From positions 1 through 64,000 of the forward strand of contig DATFXL010000070.1 in the NCBI GenBank assembly GCA_035316025.1: a stretch of DNA of 64,000 nucleotides, read 5' to 3'. Within the stretch, counting starts at the first letter, position 1. Every line of letters starts with the position of its first letter. The notes below the pieces were generated by a model, which worked only from the letters and a program-made list of their open reading frames with translations, searched no databases and was not told the origin of the DNA. The position numbers and the translations under genes were made by a program. This DNA comes from JALZAA01 sp035316025. GTDB lineage: Bacteria; Actinomycetota; Acidimicrobiia; IMCC26256; JACDBD01. Shown one piece after another: positions 44,092-51,901 of the stretch.

Positions 44092-45162
44092 GTGTTCGAG
44101 CACCTGGCTGACCTGGAGACCGAGCTCGAGAAGCTCGAGTCGCAGCTCCCCGAGCTCTACGCGAGCGGGGACCAGGCTGCCGCGCGCGACGCTGGACGCC
44201 GCCACGCCGAACTGAAGCCCGTCGTCGACGCCTACCGCGAATACCGCCGGACCGAAGCGGACGTCGCGGACGCGCGCGAGCTGCTCGAGGGCGAGCAGGA
44301 CGCCGAGATGCGCGAGTACCTCCAGGGCGAGCTGGCTGAGCGGGAAGCTCGCGTCGCCGAGCTCGAGGCGGCGCTCAGAGAGCTGCTCGTCCCGCGCGAT
44401 CCCAACGACGGCAAGAACGTCATCGTGGAGATCCGGGGTGCCGAAGGCGGCGACGAGGCGAACCTCTGGGCGGGAGATCTCTTCGAGATGTACCGCCGCT
44501 ACGCCGAGCTGCGCGGGTGGGATTTCGAAGTGCTCTCGAGCCAGCCGGCCGAGATGGGTGGCTACCGCGACGTCACCTTCGTCGTGAAGGGCACGGACGC
44601 CTGGGCTCGACTCAAGCACGAAGCCGGACCGCACCGGGTGCAGCGCGTACCGGTCACCGAGAGCCAGGGTCGGGTGCACACGAGCGCGGCGACGGTCGCG
44701 GTCCTCCCCGAGGCGGACGCCGTGGACATCGAGATCGATCCCAACGAGCTCGAGGTCGACGTGTACCGGTCGAGCGGGCCCGGCGGTCAGTCCGTGAACA
44801 CGACCGACTCGGCGGTGCGGATCACGCATTTGCCGACCGGCCTCGTGGTCACCTGTCAGGACGAGAAGAGCCAACTCCAGAACAAGGAGAAGGCGCTGCG
44901 GATCCTGCGTTCACGCCTCCTTCAGACCGAGCGGGAGCGGCAGGCGGAGGAGGTGTCGTCGGCCCGGCGCGACCAAGTGAAGGGCGGCGGCCGTTCGGAG
45001 AAGATCCGCACCTACAACTTCAAGGAAAAGCGGGTGACCGACCACCGCATCGGTCTCACACTTCACGCGCTCGACCAGGTTCTCGCGGGCCAGCTCGACC
45101 CGATCGTCGACGAGCTGATCGCGGCGGAGCGCGCCGAGCAACTCGCGTCCGCGTCCGCCTGA
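44092..45162 (+). CDS. prfA: Peptide chain release factor 1
   Basis: The 356-residue class I release factor has the GGQ catalytic motif at residues 231-233 (SSGPGGQSVN) and RF1-type domain 2. It releases peptides at UAA and UAG; the cluster position beside prmC supports RF1. GTG start at 44092, seven bases after TACCCT (44079-44084), a leaderless arrangement that would make prfA independent of the LLM oxidoreductase gene upstream. Confidence 0.96.
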   Translation: MFEHLADLETELEKLESQLPELYASGDQAAARDAGRRHAELKPVVDAYREYRRTEADVADARELLEGEQDAEMREYLQGELAEREARVAELEAALRELLVPRDPNDGKNVIVEIRGAEGGDEANLWAGDLFEMYRRYAELRGWDFEVLSSQPAEMGGYRDVTFVVKGTDAWARLKHEAGPHRVQRVPVTESQGRVHTSAATVAVLPEADAVDIEIDPNELEVDVYRSSGPGGQSVNTTDSAVRITHLPTGLVVTCQDEKSQLQNKEKALRILRSRLLQTERERQAEEVSSARRDQVKGGGRSEKIRTYNFKEKRVTDHRIGLTLHALDQVLAGQLDPIVDELIAAERAEQLASASA

Positions 45163-45165
45163 TCC

Positions 45166-46068
45166 GTGCCGACCTGGCGGGACCTGCGCGTCGAAGCCGA
45201 GGGGACGCTCGCCGGCGCCGGCATCGAGAACGCGCCGAGCGAGGCGCGCTGGATGGTCGAGCACGTCTCCGGCTTCGACGCCGCCGAGCTCGTCACCGCC
45301 GAGGACGAGACGGCCACGACGCGCGCCGCCGCCCAGCTCGACGAGCTCCTCGGGCGGCGCACCGGCGGCGAGCCGCTGCAGTACGTGCTCGGTTGCTGGC
45401 TGTTCCTCGGCCTCGAGCTCATGGTCGACCCGCGGGTGCTGATCCCCCGACCCGAGACAGAGGTGACGGCCCAGGTCGCCATCGACGAAGCCGTACGTCT
45501 CGGCGCCCGGCGCGGCCGTCCCGATCCGTGGGCGGGCGCGGCGACGACGTACGCGATCGCCGACCTCGGGACCGGTGCGGGGGCCCTCGCACTGGCTCTG
45601 GCCGGCGAGCTTCCCGACGCCGAGGTGTGGGGAACGGATATCAGCGAAGACGCGCTCGCGGTCGGTCGCGCCAATCTGGCCGGTACGGGCCTGCCCTCGA
45701 CGCGCGTCCGGCTCGCCGCCGGTTCGTGGTTCGACGCGCTGCCACGCAGCTTGCGGGGCCGCTTGCGTCTCGTCGTGTCGAACCCGCCGTACGTCGCCGA
45801 GTCGGAGGCGGCGGACCTGCCGGTCGAGTTGCAGCACGAACCGCGGCCGGCGCTGGTCAGTGGCCCGACGGGGATGGAAGCGATCGAGGAGCTCGCGCAC
45901 GAAGCACCTGGGTGGCTCGATGTCGCCGGCACGTTCGTGTGCGAGATCGCGCCGCAGCGAGCGGAGGCGGCGGTCAAGGTCGCGACGGCGGCCGGCTTCG
46001 AGGAGGTGCTCCTCCGTCCCGACCTCGCGGGACGTGATCGAGTTCTGGTCGCGCGGATGCTTGGGTAG
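45166..46068 (+). CDS. prmC: Release factor glutamine N5-methyltransferase
   Basis: The 300-residue S-adenosylmethionine enzyme methylates the glutamine of the GGQ motif of release factors. It shows the N-terminal helical bundle, YVLGCWLFLGLEL, the SAM motif IADLGTGAGALALALA and the catalytic NPPY (VSNPPYVAESE). It starts three bases after the prfA stop, so the enzyme and its substrate are co-expressed. An insert of about ten residues (RGRPDPWAGAATT) before the SAM motif is longer than usual. Confidence 0.95.
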   Translation: MPTWRDLRVEAEGTLAGAGIENAPSEARWMVEHVSGFDAAELVTAEDETATTRAAAQLDELLGRRTGGEPLQYVLGCWLFLGLELMVDPRVLIPRPETEVTAQVAIDEAVRLGARRGRPDPWAGAATTYAIADLGTGAGALALALAGELPDAEVWGTDISEDALAVGRANLAGTGLPSTRVRLAAGSWFDALPRSLRGRLRLVVSNPPYVAESEAADLPVELQHEPRPALVSGPTGMEAIEELAHEAPGWLDVAGTFVCEIAPQRAEAAVKVATAAGFEEVLLRPDLAGRDRVLVARMLG

Positions 46069-46078
46069 GGTGGCTCCG

Positions 46079-46312
46079 ATGGCCGATCGGGGGGACGACC
46101 TCGACGTAAACGCGATGCTCCAGCGCTTCCGCGACCGGGCCGACGCCGTAAGAGAGCGCCAACTGCCGCCGGTGGCGGGCGCCGAACGTCAGCGTTTCAT
46201 CGAACAGGCGGAGGTCGACTACATGGATTTCGCAATCGTTGCCGACGCCTCGTGGACCTTCGACGACGGTGTGTTGACCCTACGGGTGGACCTGCGCCCG
46301 CAGGAGTCGTGA
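46079..46312 (+). CDS. Small protein of unknown function downstream of prmC
   Basis: The 77-residue protein is not recognised. It has an N-terminal charged helix (VNAMLQRFRDRADAVRERQLPP) written here only in part as LQRFRDRADAV, then AERQRFIEQAEVDYMDFAIVADASW and a short beta-rich end (FDDGVLTLRVDLRP, cut). It is acidic and soluble. Evidence that it is real: a TAGGGT box (46066-46071) seven bases before its ATG, codon use like its neighbours, and a GTGA overlap with the next gene. The TAG in that box is the prmC stop codon. Confidence 0.65.
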   Translation: MADRGDDLDVNAMLQRFRDRADAVRERQLPPVAGAERQRFIEQAEVDYMDFAIVADASWTFDDGVLTLRVDLRPQES

Positions 46313-46941
46313 GCTCCGAGCTTGACCTTCCGATCGTCGACCACCTGCTGTCGACGACGCGCGCGGTGCGAAAGCGGCTCGACCTCGACCGTCCCGTTCC
46401 GCCCGAAGTGGTGGAGAACTGCCTCCGACTCGCGATCCAGGCGCCGACCGGTTCGAACCGCCAGGGCTGGCACTGGGTCGTCGTCACCGACGCCCACAAG
46501 CGCGCCGCCCTCGCCGACATGTACCGGGACGGCTTCGGGCCCTACATGGACCGAGCGCGCAGCGGCTCGGAGAGCTTGACCCGCGTCGGCGAGAGCGCGT
46601 TGTGGCTGGCCGAGCGATTGGAGCGCGTTCCGATACACGTCATCCCGTGTATCGAGGACTACACGCGGGGGCGCGCCCACGGCGGGGTGTGGGCATCCAT
46701 CTATCCGGCGGTGTGGAGCTTCCAGCTCGCGTTGCGCAGCCGCGGGCTCGGTTCGGTGCTCACGACGCTGCACCTCCCGCGTGCCGCCGACGCTGCCGCG
46801 CTGCTCGGGATTCCCGACGGCGTGCTGCAGGCCGGCCTCGTCCCGGTCGCGTACTACACCGGCGGCGACTTCAAGCCCGCGCAGCGCCGCCCCGTCGAGG
46901 AGGTCACATCCTGGAACGAGTGGGGTAAGCCCCGCGCGTGA
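46309..46941 (+). CDS. Nitroreductase-family flavoprotein
   Basis: The 210-residue protein has the FMN-dependent nitroreductase fold: STTRAVRKRLDLDRPVP (basic FMN-binding N-terminus), RLAIQAPTGSNRQGWHWVVV, GVWASIYPAVWSFQLALRSRGLGS (cut as SIYPAVWSFQLA and GLGSVLTT) and a late IPDGVLQAGLVPVAYY. The group reduces nitroaromatics, quinones or enones with NAD(P)H, and the true substrate is unknown. The GTG at 46309 overlaps the preceding stop, and AGGAG (46302-46306) is very close. Its stop codon is part of the terminator hairpin. Confidence 0.85.
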   Translation: MSSELDLPIVDHLLSTTRAVRKRLDLDRPVPPEVVENCLRLAIQAPTGSNRQGWHWVVVTDAHKRAALADMYRDGFGPYMDRARSGSESLTRVGESALWLAERLERVPIHVIPCIEDYTRGRAHGGVWASIYPAVWSFQLALRSRGLGSVLTTLHLPRAADAAALLGIPDGVLQAGLVPVAYYTGGDFKPAQRRPVEEVTSWNEWGKPRA

Positions 46942-46983
46942 TGCGTGCGCAGGGTGACATATCGGCTCCCAGCGCACGCATCA
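46939..46983. terminator. Bidirectional terminator spanning both stop codons
   Basis: Perfect 12-bp arms, TGATGCGTGCGC (46939-46950) and GCGCACGCATCA (46972-46983), enclose a 21-base loop with a further GGG/CCC pairing. The first three bases are the nitroreductase stop and the last three, on the other strand, the thiolase stop. The symmetric hairpin should end transcription in both directions. Confidence 0.8.
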
Positions 46984-48495
46984 TGTGTCGAGCCTGTTGA
47001 CCGTGCCGTCGGTGTGGAGGGTGACGCGCCGCCCTTCCCATGCCTTCTCGGTCATGTCCTGCATTGCCGACGGCTCGCGCGTGTTGGCGAGGGCGCGACG
47101 GCCGTCGGGCGTCAATGTCGACACGATCGCGACGGCCGGCGCGCCTTCCCGCTCGAACACGACCGCGGTGGCCTCGACCGTCGCCGGCCCCGAATAGGGC
47201 CCGGCGGTCGCTCGGCCCGGAAGCGCGTCAACGGCCGCCTGGGTGCGCGCGCCGTCGGCCATGACGAAGCCGCGCTCCGGCGGCGTGGTCGAGTAGAGGC
47301 CGATCGAGTGCTTGGTGACATACCACCCGAGCGCGGTCACCATGCCGACCGACCCCGGGTCGCGACGGCAGGCATCCACCATGCCGGCGATCGCGTGGGT
47401 GGGGTAGTTGTTCGCGGGACCGCCGGCGAAGCCGAGGCCGCCCGTCACAGTGAGCGGGCGGGTGTCGCCACCGAGCGGCCCGCGCAGCTCGAGCGCGCTG
47501 AGCGCGATCTCGACCGCCGACGGAAAGCACGAGTACAGGTCGAAGCGCACGACGTCGTCGATGCCGACGCGGGCCGAGTCGAGGGCAGCGCGGCCGGCGG
47601 TCGCGATCGCCGGCGAGGTGTGCAGGGTCTCGCGCTCGCTGAAGAAGAAGTGGTCGTGCGCGTCGGCGCCCGCGAGCGGGAACACGAGACGGTCGTCGGG
47701 CACGCCGAGATCGCGGGCGAGCTCGTACGAGCACAAGAGCAGGGCGGCCGCCTGGTCGACGTCGATGTTGGCGCACATGCGCTTGAGGTACGGGAACGTG
47801 ACAATCCGGTTGTCGGGTGTCGGTGTGCGGATCTCCTCGGGCGAGTATGGGACCCGCGACCACGCGTACGGATTGTCGGCTGCGGTCGCCGCGAACATCG
47901 CCCACAGCTCGCTCACGTCGCGCTGGTGCTCCTCGACCGGGCGGCCGGCGTCGGCGCGCAAGGCGGTTTCGAACAGCGGATAGATCTGCGTCGGCGCGAC
48001 GGCGGTGTGGGCCATCTCGTAGTCGTTCGTGCCCGCCCGCGGGTCGCCGACGATGTTGGCGCACGGCGGGTCGTCGGCCTGGGTCCAATCCAACCACACC
48101 TTCGGCTCGCGCCGGGCGCGCCACCGCGTGTAGACGCACTCCGCGCCGCCGATGAGCGCGGCACGCACGTCGCCGCCGGCGATGGTACCGGCGAGCTCGT
48201 TCACGAGGAGCTGAGGAGAGTTGCCCCCGACGGTGGTCGTCATCGTCGTGCGCGGCTCGACGCCGAGGCGACGGCCGAGGAGCGCACCGGGGTCCGGGTA
48301 CTTCCACGACACGATGTCGACGACTGCGATCGTGTCGATCCTGGCCAGTACCGACCGGGCCGTGCCCGCGTCGGCGTCGGCGGCACGGGCGGCGTCGGCG
48401 AGCAGGTCGATGGGCTCGCGCGCCCGCGTCGGCTCCTGCGGGCGCTGAATCGCCTGTCCCACGCCGACGAGCACGGCTGCTCGGGGATCAATCAC
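46981..48495 (-). CDS. Thiolase-superfamily protein (acetyl-CoA acetyltransferase-like)
   Basis: The 504-residue protein resembles the actinobacterial thiolase-like proteins annotated as acetyl-CoA acetyltransferases or SCP2-type thiolases. VLVGVGQAIQRP opens the fold, TTTVGGNSPQLLVNELAGTI (exactly the substrate loop, cut as GGNSPQLLVNELA) lies where thiolases carry the nucleophilic Cys, which is not seen here, and VTGGLGFAGGPANNYPTHAIA matches the late GG motif. YSCFPSAVEIAL contains a possible alternative Cys. A C-terminal OB-like extension (about 420-504) is present. GTG start at 48495, eight bases after TAGCGT on the minus strand. Substrate and activity are uncertain. Confidence 0.78.
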   Translation of the reverse strand: MIDPRAAVLVGVGQAIQRPQEPTRAREPIDLLADAARAADADAGTARSVLARIDTIAVVDIVSWKYPDPGALLGRRLGVEPRTTMTTTVGGNSPQLLVNELAGTIAGGDVRAALIGGAECVYTRWRARREPKVWLDWTQADDPPCANIVGDPRAGTNDYEMAHTAVAPTQIYPLFETALRADAGRPVEEHQRDVSELWAMFAATAADNPYAWSRVPYSPEEIRTPTPDNRIVTFPYLKRMCANIDVDQAAALLLCSYELARDLGVPDDRLVFPLAGADAHDHFFFSERETLHTSPAIATAGRAALDSARVGIDDVVRFDLYSCFPSAVEIALSALELRGPLGGDTRPLTVTGGLGFAGGPANNYPTHAIAGMVDACRRDPGSVGMVTALGWYVTKHSIGLYSTTPPERGFVMADGARTQAAVDALPGRATAGPYSGPATVEATAVVFEREGAPAVAIVSTLTPDGRRALANTREPSAMQDMTEKAWEGRRVTLHTDGTVNRLDT

Positions 48496-48506
48496 GGGCG
48501 CCGACG

Positions 48507-49298
48507 CTATCGGGACGCAGCCAGCCCGTCGGCGAGGTTCTCCTCCAGGACGGGCCACACCGGCCGGGCGGGTGCCGCGCTGTCGGGGCAGATCGACCGG
48601 TACCGGCAGCTCGCGCAGACGGCCGTATCGGCGACGCCGGCGAACTCCCGCTCGCGCCAGATCGCCTCGGCCACGAGACGCAGCTCCTCTTCGATCTGGT
48701 CGAGCTCGTCCCGGTCGGGCTCGAAAGGCTGAGGATCATCGACCGCTTCGGCCGCAAGACACTCGTAGCTCAAACGCAATCGCAAGCGGCGCCGCGCGGC
48801 CACCGGCGCGAGCAACCAGGCCTGGAGGCGAGCCCGGGGGTCGTCGGCGACGCGGTCGCTCTCGTAGCGGCCGGTCTTGTAATCCCGCGCGTCGAGCAGC
48901 CCGTCCCGGATCCAGACGGCGTCGATCCGGCCCGTCGCCATGAACATCGGCGCCGGTTGCCGGTGGAACCTCGCCCGCTCGAGCTCGTGACGCGAGTCTT
49001 CCGCTTCGGAAGGGCACCGCCGCGCGTGTCGGTCGATGTACCCGCGCATGACGTCCGACGTGGCGACACCGTGTGCCACGAGCACGTCGTCGACGTGGCC
49101 CGCGTCGAGACATGACCCCTGTCGGTGCAGGTGCCGCAGCAGGTCGTGGACGAAGAGCCCCTGGTCCGGAGAGGGCCCCTCGTCGCTGGCGGGGATCCCG
49201 AGCAGCTGGCTGCTCCGGAACTCGCGCCGGCAGCGATGCCAGGTGTCGACCGTCGACGGCGACAGCGTCAGGATCTCGGGCCGCAGGTCGTCAGCCAT
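48507..49298 (-). CDS. RecB-like PD-(D/E)XK nuclease with Fe-S cluster motif
   Basis: The 263-residue protein has the complete RecB-nuclease set: His51 (GLFVHDLL), Asp126 (GRIDAVW), Asp139-Tyr140-Lys141 (DYK) and Gln159 (RLQAWLL). Four cysteines, Cys23, Cys228, Cys231 and Cys237 (one N-terminal, then CxxC-x5-C), match the 4Fe-4S staple of AddB, Cas4 and DNA2 nucleases. It probably cuts or degrades DNA ends. No cas genes or helicase are near. Its ATG overlaps the end of the paralogous gene upstream by eight bases, so the two proteins are likely made together. Confidence 0.87.
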   Translation of the reverse strand: MADDLRPEILTLSPSTVDTWHRCRREFRSSQLLGIPASDEGPSPDQGLFVHDLLRHLHRQGSCLDAGHVDDVLVAHGVATSDVMRGYIDRHARRCPSEAEDSRHELERARFHRQPAPMFMATGRIDAVWIRDGLLDARDYKTGRYESDRVADDPRARLQAWLLAPVAARRRLRLRLSYECLAAEAVDDPQPFEPDRDELDQIEEELRLVAEAIWREREFAGVADTAVCASCRYRSICPDSAAPARPVWPVLEENLADGLAASR

Positions 49299-50019
49299 GC
49301 GCCTTGCACCCGGCGACGAACCGGCATCGTCCGCACTCGAGCCCGGGGCGGGGAAGAGGGTCGGCGATCCGACGCCGGACCGCTTCGAGTCGCCTGCCCA
49401 CCCACAGCCTCAGCTCGGCCCGGACCGAATCGGCGTGTACCTCGAGGTCGACCATGCCCCCGTAGAGGAGGTCGGCGTGCACGAGCCGCACCGACCGTCC
49501 CGTCAGCCAGTCACCCGCGCGCAACAGCGCGAACCGCGCGTCGGGCGACGACAGCGGATCGCTCCCGTCGGGTGCGGGACCGCCGATGCGGAGGAGTCGC
49601 AGCTCCGGGCGGCCGTTCTCGTCCTCGACGGCGAGGCCGGCCCGCCCGACCAGCCGGATGCCCTCATCGGAGAGCCGCGTCTCCCATTCGTCGACATCGG
49701 TGCCGTCGACGCTGCGGACGGCGCGCCCTCCGAACAACTGCAGGTACCAGCGGGCGGCGGCGCCGTAGACCTCGCGCTCCTCGGGCAGCAGGTCGGGCAG
49801 CGGGGTGAACGCCTCGGCCGTCGGTGGGCCGAGCTCGAGGTGGGAGAGGCGGGCGTGCTCCGTGATCTGGTTCGCGACTCGCCACCGCGCCGGTCCGACG
49901 CGGTTCCCGCGCCGGTTGTGGTATTCGAAGGCGACGCGCCGGGGGCACAGCTCCTCGACGCGGCGCAAGAAGGCCAAGGTGACCTTCGGAAGCTCGTCCG
50001 GCTGCTCGTCACCCGCCAC
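49291..50019 (-). CDS. Catalytically degenerate paralogue of the Fe-S nuclease
   Basis: The 242-residue protein keeps the four cluster cysteines with the same spacing as its neighbour (Cys25, Cys229, Cys232, Cys238; [10 protein letters not shown] at the end), but the catalytic residues are gone: the GRIDAVW aspartate aligns with a Gly/Leu in GRAGLAVE, and DYK aligns with [16 protein letters not shown] holds the N-terminal Cys. It may be a structural or DNA-binding partner of the active nuclease. GTG start at 50019, six bases after TACCCT on the minus strand (50031-50026), which also marks this as the first gene of the pair. The alignment is by eye. Confidence 0.7.
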   Translation of the reverse strand: MAGDEQPDELPKVTLAFLRRVEELCPRRVAFEYHNRRGNRVGPARWRVANQITEHARLSHLELGPPTAEAFTPLPDLLPEEREVYGAAARWYLQLFGGRAVRSVDGTDVDEWETRLSDEGIRLVGRAGLAVEDENGRPELRLLRIGGPAPDGSDPLSSPDARFALLRAGDWLTGRSVRLVHADLLYGGMVDLEVHADSVRAELRLWVGRRLEAVRRRIADPLPRPGLECGRCRFVAGCKAHG

Positions 50020-50178
50020 GGGGCGAGGGTAGGCGTCTCGTGTGCCATGTCCGCGGAACCCGCACGACCCGGCCCGGCCGCGTCGTGCAGCCTGAGTGCG
50101 AGGGGCCCGCCGGTAGGCTGGCCGCGCTGCCGGCCCGTGGCGTCGGCCTGCCCCGGCGCCGGCATCGGGAGGGTGCCC

Positions 50179-50625
50179 GTGCACATCGCCATCGGCTCCG
50201 ATCACGCGGGCTACCGGCTGAAGGAGCACTTCAAGGAGGTGCTGAAGGCGGACGGGCACACCGTCGACGACTTCGGCACGCACTCGGAGGAGCCCGTCGA
50301 CTACCCGCCGATCTGCGCCGCCGTCGCCAGGGCCGTGGCCGGTGGCGCGGCCGAGCGGGGCATCGTCCTCGGCGGCAGCGGGCAGGGCGAGCAGATCACG
50401 GCCAACAAAGTCCGCGGGATCCGCGCCGCCCTCTGCAACGATCTGTTCACGGCCCGGGTCTCCCGGGCCCACAACGACGCCAACGTGCTCGCTATGGGCG
50501 GGCGGATCGTCGCCGACGGCCTCGCCGACGAGATCCTGCGCCTCTGGCTCTCGACCGTCTTCGAGGGTGGCCGGCACGAGCGGCGCGTGCACCAAATCGC
50601 CGAGATCGAACAGGGGGAGCAATGA
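50179..50625 (+). CDS. rpiB: Ribose-5-phosphate isomerase B
   Basis: The 148-residue enzyme interconverts ribose 5-phosphate and ribulose 5-phosphate. [15 protein letters not shown] and [22 protein letters not shown] (cut as [13 protein letters not shown]) are the family signatures; the glutamate in GQGEQ is the catalytic base of the mycobacterial type, which lacks the usual cysteine. Of two in-frame GTG codons, 50179 is preferred over 50173 because GGGAGG (50167-50172) is then six bases away. Its stop overlaps the glyA start (ATGA). Confidence 0.93.
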   Translation: MHIAIGSDHAGYRLKEHFKEVLKADGHTVDDFGTHSEEPVDYPPICAAVARAVAGGAAERGIVLGGSGQGEQITANKVRGIRAALCNDLFTARVSRAHNDANVLAMGGRIVADGLADEILRLWLSTVFEGGRHERRVHQIAEIEQGEQ

Positions 50626-51884
50626 CCGACCCGTTCGCCGCCCTGGCGGCCACCGATCCCGAGATGGCCGAGATCGTCCGGCGAGAGGTCGAGCGACAGA
50701 ACACGACCATCCAGCTCATCGCGTCGGAGAACTTCACGTCCCTCGCCGTCCTGGCGGCGCAGGGCTCCGTCCTCACGAACAAATACTCCGAGGGCTACCC
50801 GGGCAAGCGATACTACGGCGGCAACTACGTCGTCGACGACGCCGAGGAGCTCGCCCGCGACCGCGCGTGCAAGCTGTTCGGCGTCGAGCACGCCAACGTG
50901 CAGCCGCATTCGGGCGCGAGCGCCAACATGGCCGCGTACATGGCCGTGCTCGACCCGGGCGACAAGGTGATGGGTATGCGCCTCGACCAGGGCGGGCACC
51001 TGACACACGGCTCGCCCGTCAACTTCAGCGGTCGCCTCTACGACTTCGTCGCATACGGCGTCGACGACGAGACGGAGACGCTCGACTACGACCGGATCCG
51101 TGACCTCGCCCGTCGCGAGCGCCCCAAGATGATCGTGGCCGGCGCCACCGCGTATTCGCGCATCATCGACTTCGCTGCCTTCCGCGAGATTGCCGACGAG
51201 GTCGGTGCCCTGTTCCTCGTGGACGCGGCCCACATCGCCGGGCTCATTGTCGGCGGCGCGCACCCGTCGCCAGCGCCGTACGCCGACATCATCACGCTCA
51301 CGACGCACAAGACCCTGCGCGGCCCCCGCGCCGGGTGCATCCTGTGTCGCGAGGAGTACGCCGCCGCGATCGACAAGGCGGTGTTCCCGGGCCTCCAGGG
51401 TGGTCCGCTCATGCACGTGATCGCGGCGAAGGCGGTCGCGTTCCACGAGGCGGGCCAGCCTGGCTTCCGCGACTACGCCGCCGGGATCGTGCGCAACGCG
51501 CGGGCACTCGCGTCGGGTCTCGACGGCGAGGGGTTCCGCATCGTCTCGGGAGGCACGGACAACCACCTCATGCTCGTCGACCTCCGGCCGTTTGGTGTGA
51601 CCGGCAAGTTGGCCCAGGAAGCGCTCGACGACGCCGGTATCACGGTCAACAAGAACGCGATCCCGAACGACCCGGAGAAGCCGTTCGTGACGAGCGGGCT
51701 CCGACTCGGCACCGCCGCCGTCACGACGGCCGGCATGAGGGAACCCGAGATGGGGGAGATCGCGAGCCTGATCGCCACCGTGCTGCGCAAGGCGGGCGAC
51801 GAGACCGTAGCGGGGGAGGTCCGGGACGCCGCCGCCCGCCTCTGCTCGAAGTACACGCCGTACCCGGAGCTGGCCGGGACGTGA
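50622..51884 (+). CDS. glyA: Serine hydroxymethyltransferase
   Basis: The 420-residue PLP enzyme converts serine and tetrahydrofolate to glycine and methylene-tetrahydrofolate. Visible signatures are [24 protein letters not shown], the active-site lysine in [12 protein letters not shown] and the C-terminal [16 protein letters not shown]. It overlaps rpiB and is followed 17 bases later by the WecA-type gene, an order conserved near the ATP synthase genes in Actinobacteria. Confidence 0.97.
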   Translation: MTDPFAALAATDPEMAEIVRREVERQNTTIQLIASENFTSLAVLAAQGSVLTNKYSEGYPGKRYYGGNYVVDDAEELARDRACKLFGVEHANVQPHSGASANMAAYMAVLDPGDKVMGMRLDQGGHLTHGSPVNFSGRLYDFVAYGVDDETETLDYDRIRDLARRERPKMIVAGATAYSRIIDFAAFREIADEVGALFLVDAAHIAGLIVGGAHPSPAPYADIITLTTHKTLRGPRAGCILCREEYAAAIDKAVFPGLQGGPLMHVIAAKAVAFHEAGQPGFRDYAAGIVRNARALASGLDGEGFRIVSGGTDNHLMLVDLRPFGVTGKLAQEALDDAGITVNKNAIPNDPEKPFVTSGLRLGTAAVTTAGMREPEMGEIASLIATVLRKAGDETVAGEVRDAAARLCSKYTPYPELAGT

Positions 51885-51901
51885 GCCGGCGGGCCTGACT
51901 C

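Noticed and set aside
42664..44874. A 736-residue minus-strand reading frame opposite the LLM oxidoreductase and prfA genes
   Set aside because: Antisense to two well-supported genes; a high-GC shadow without motifs.
48507..49298. Cas4 of a CRISPR system
   Set aside because: The Fe-S nuclease fold is shared with Cas4, but there are no other cas genes or repeats in the window.
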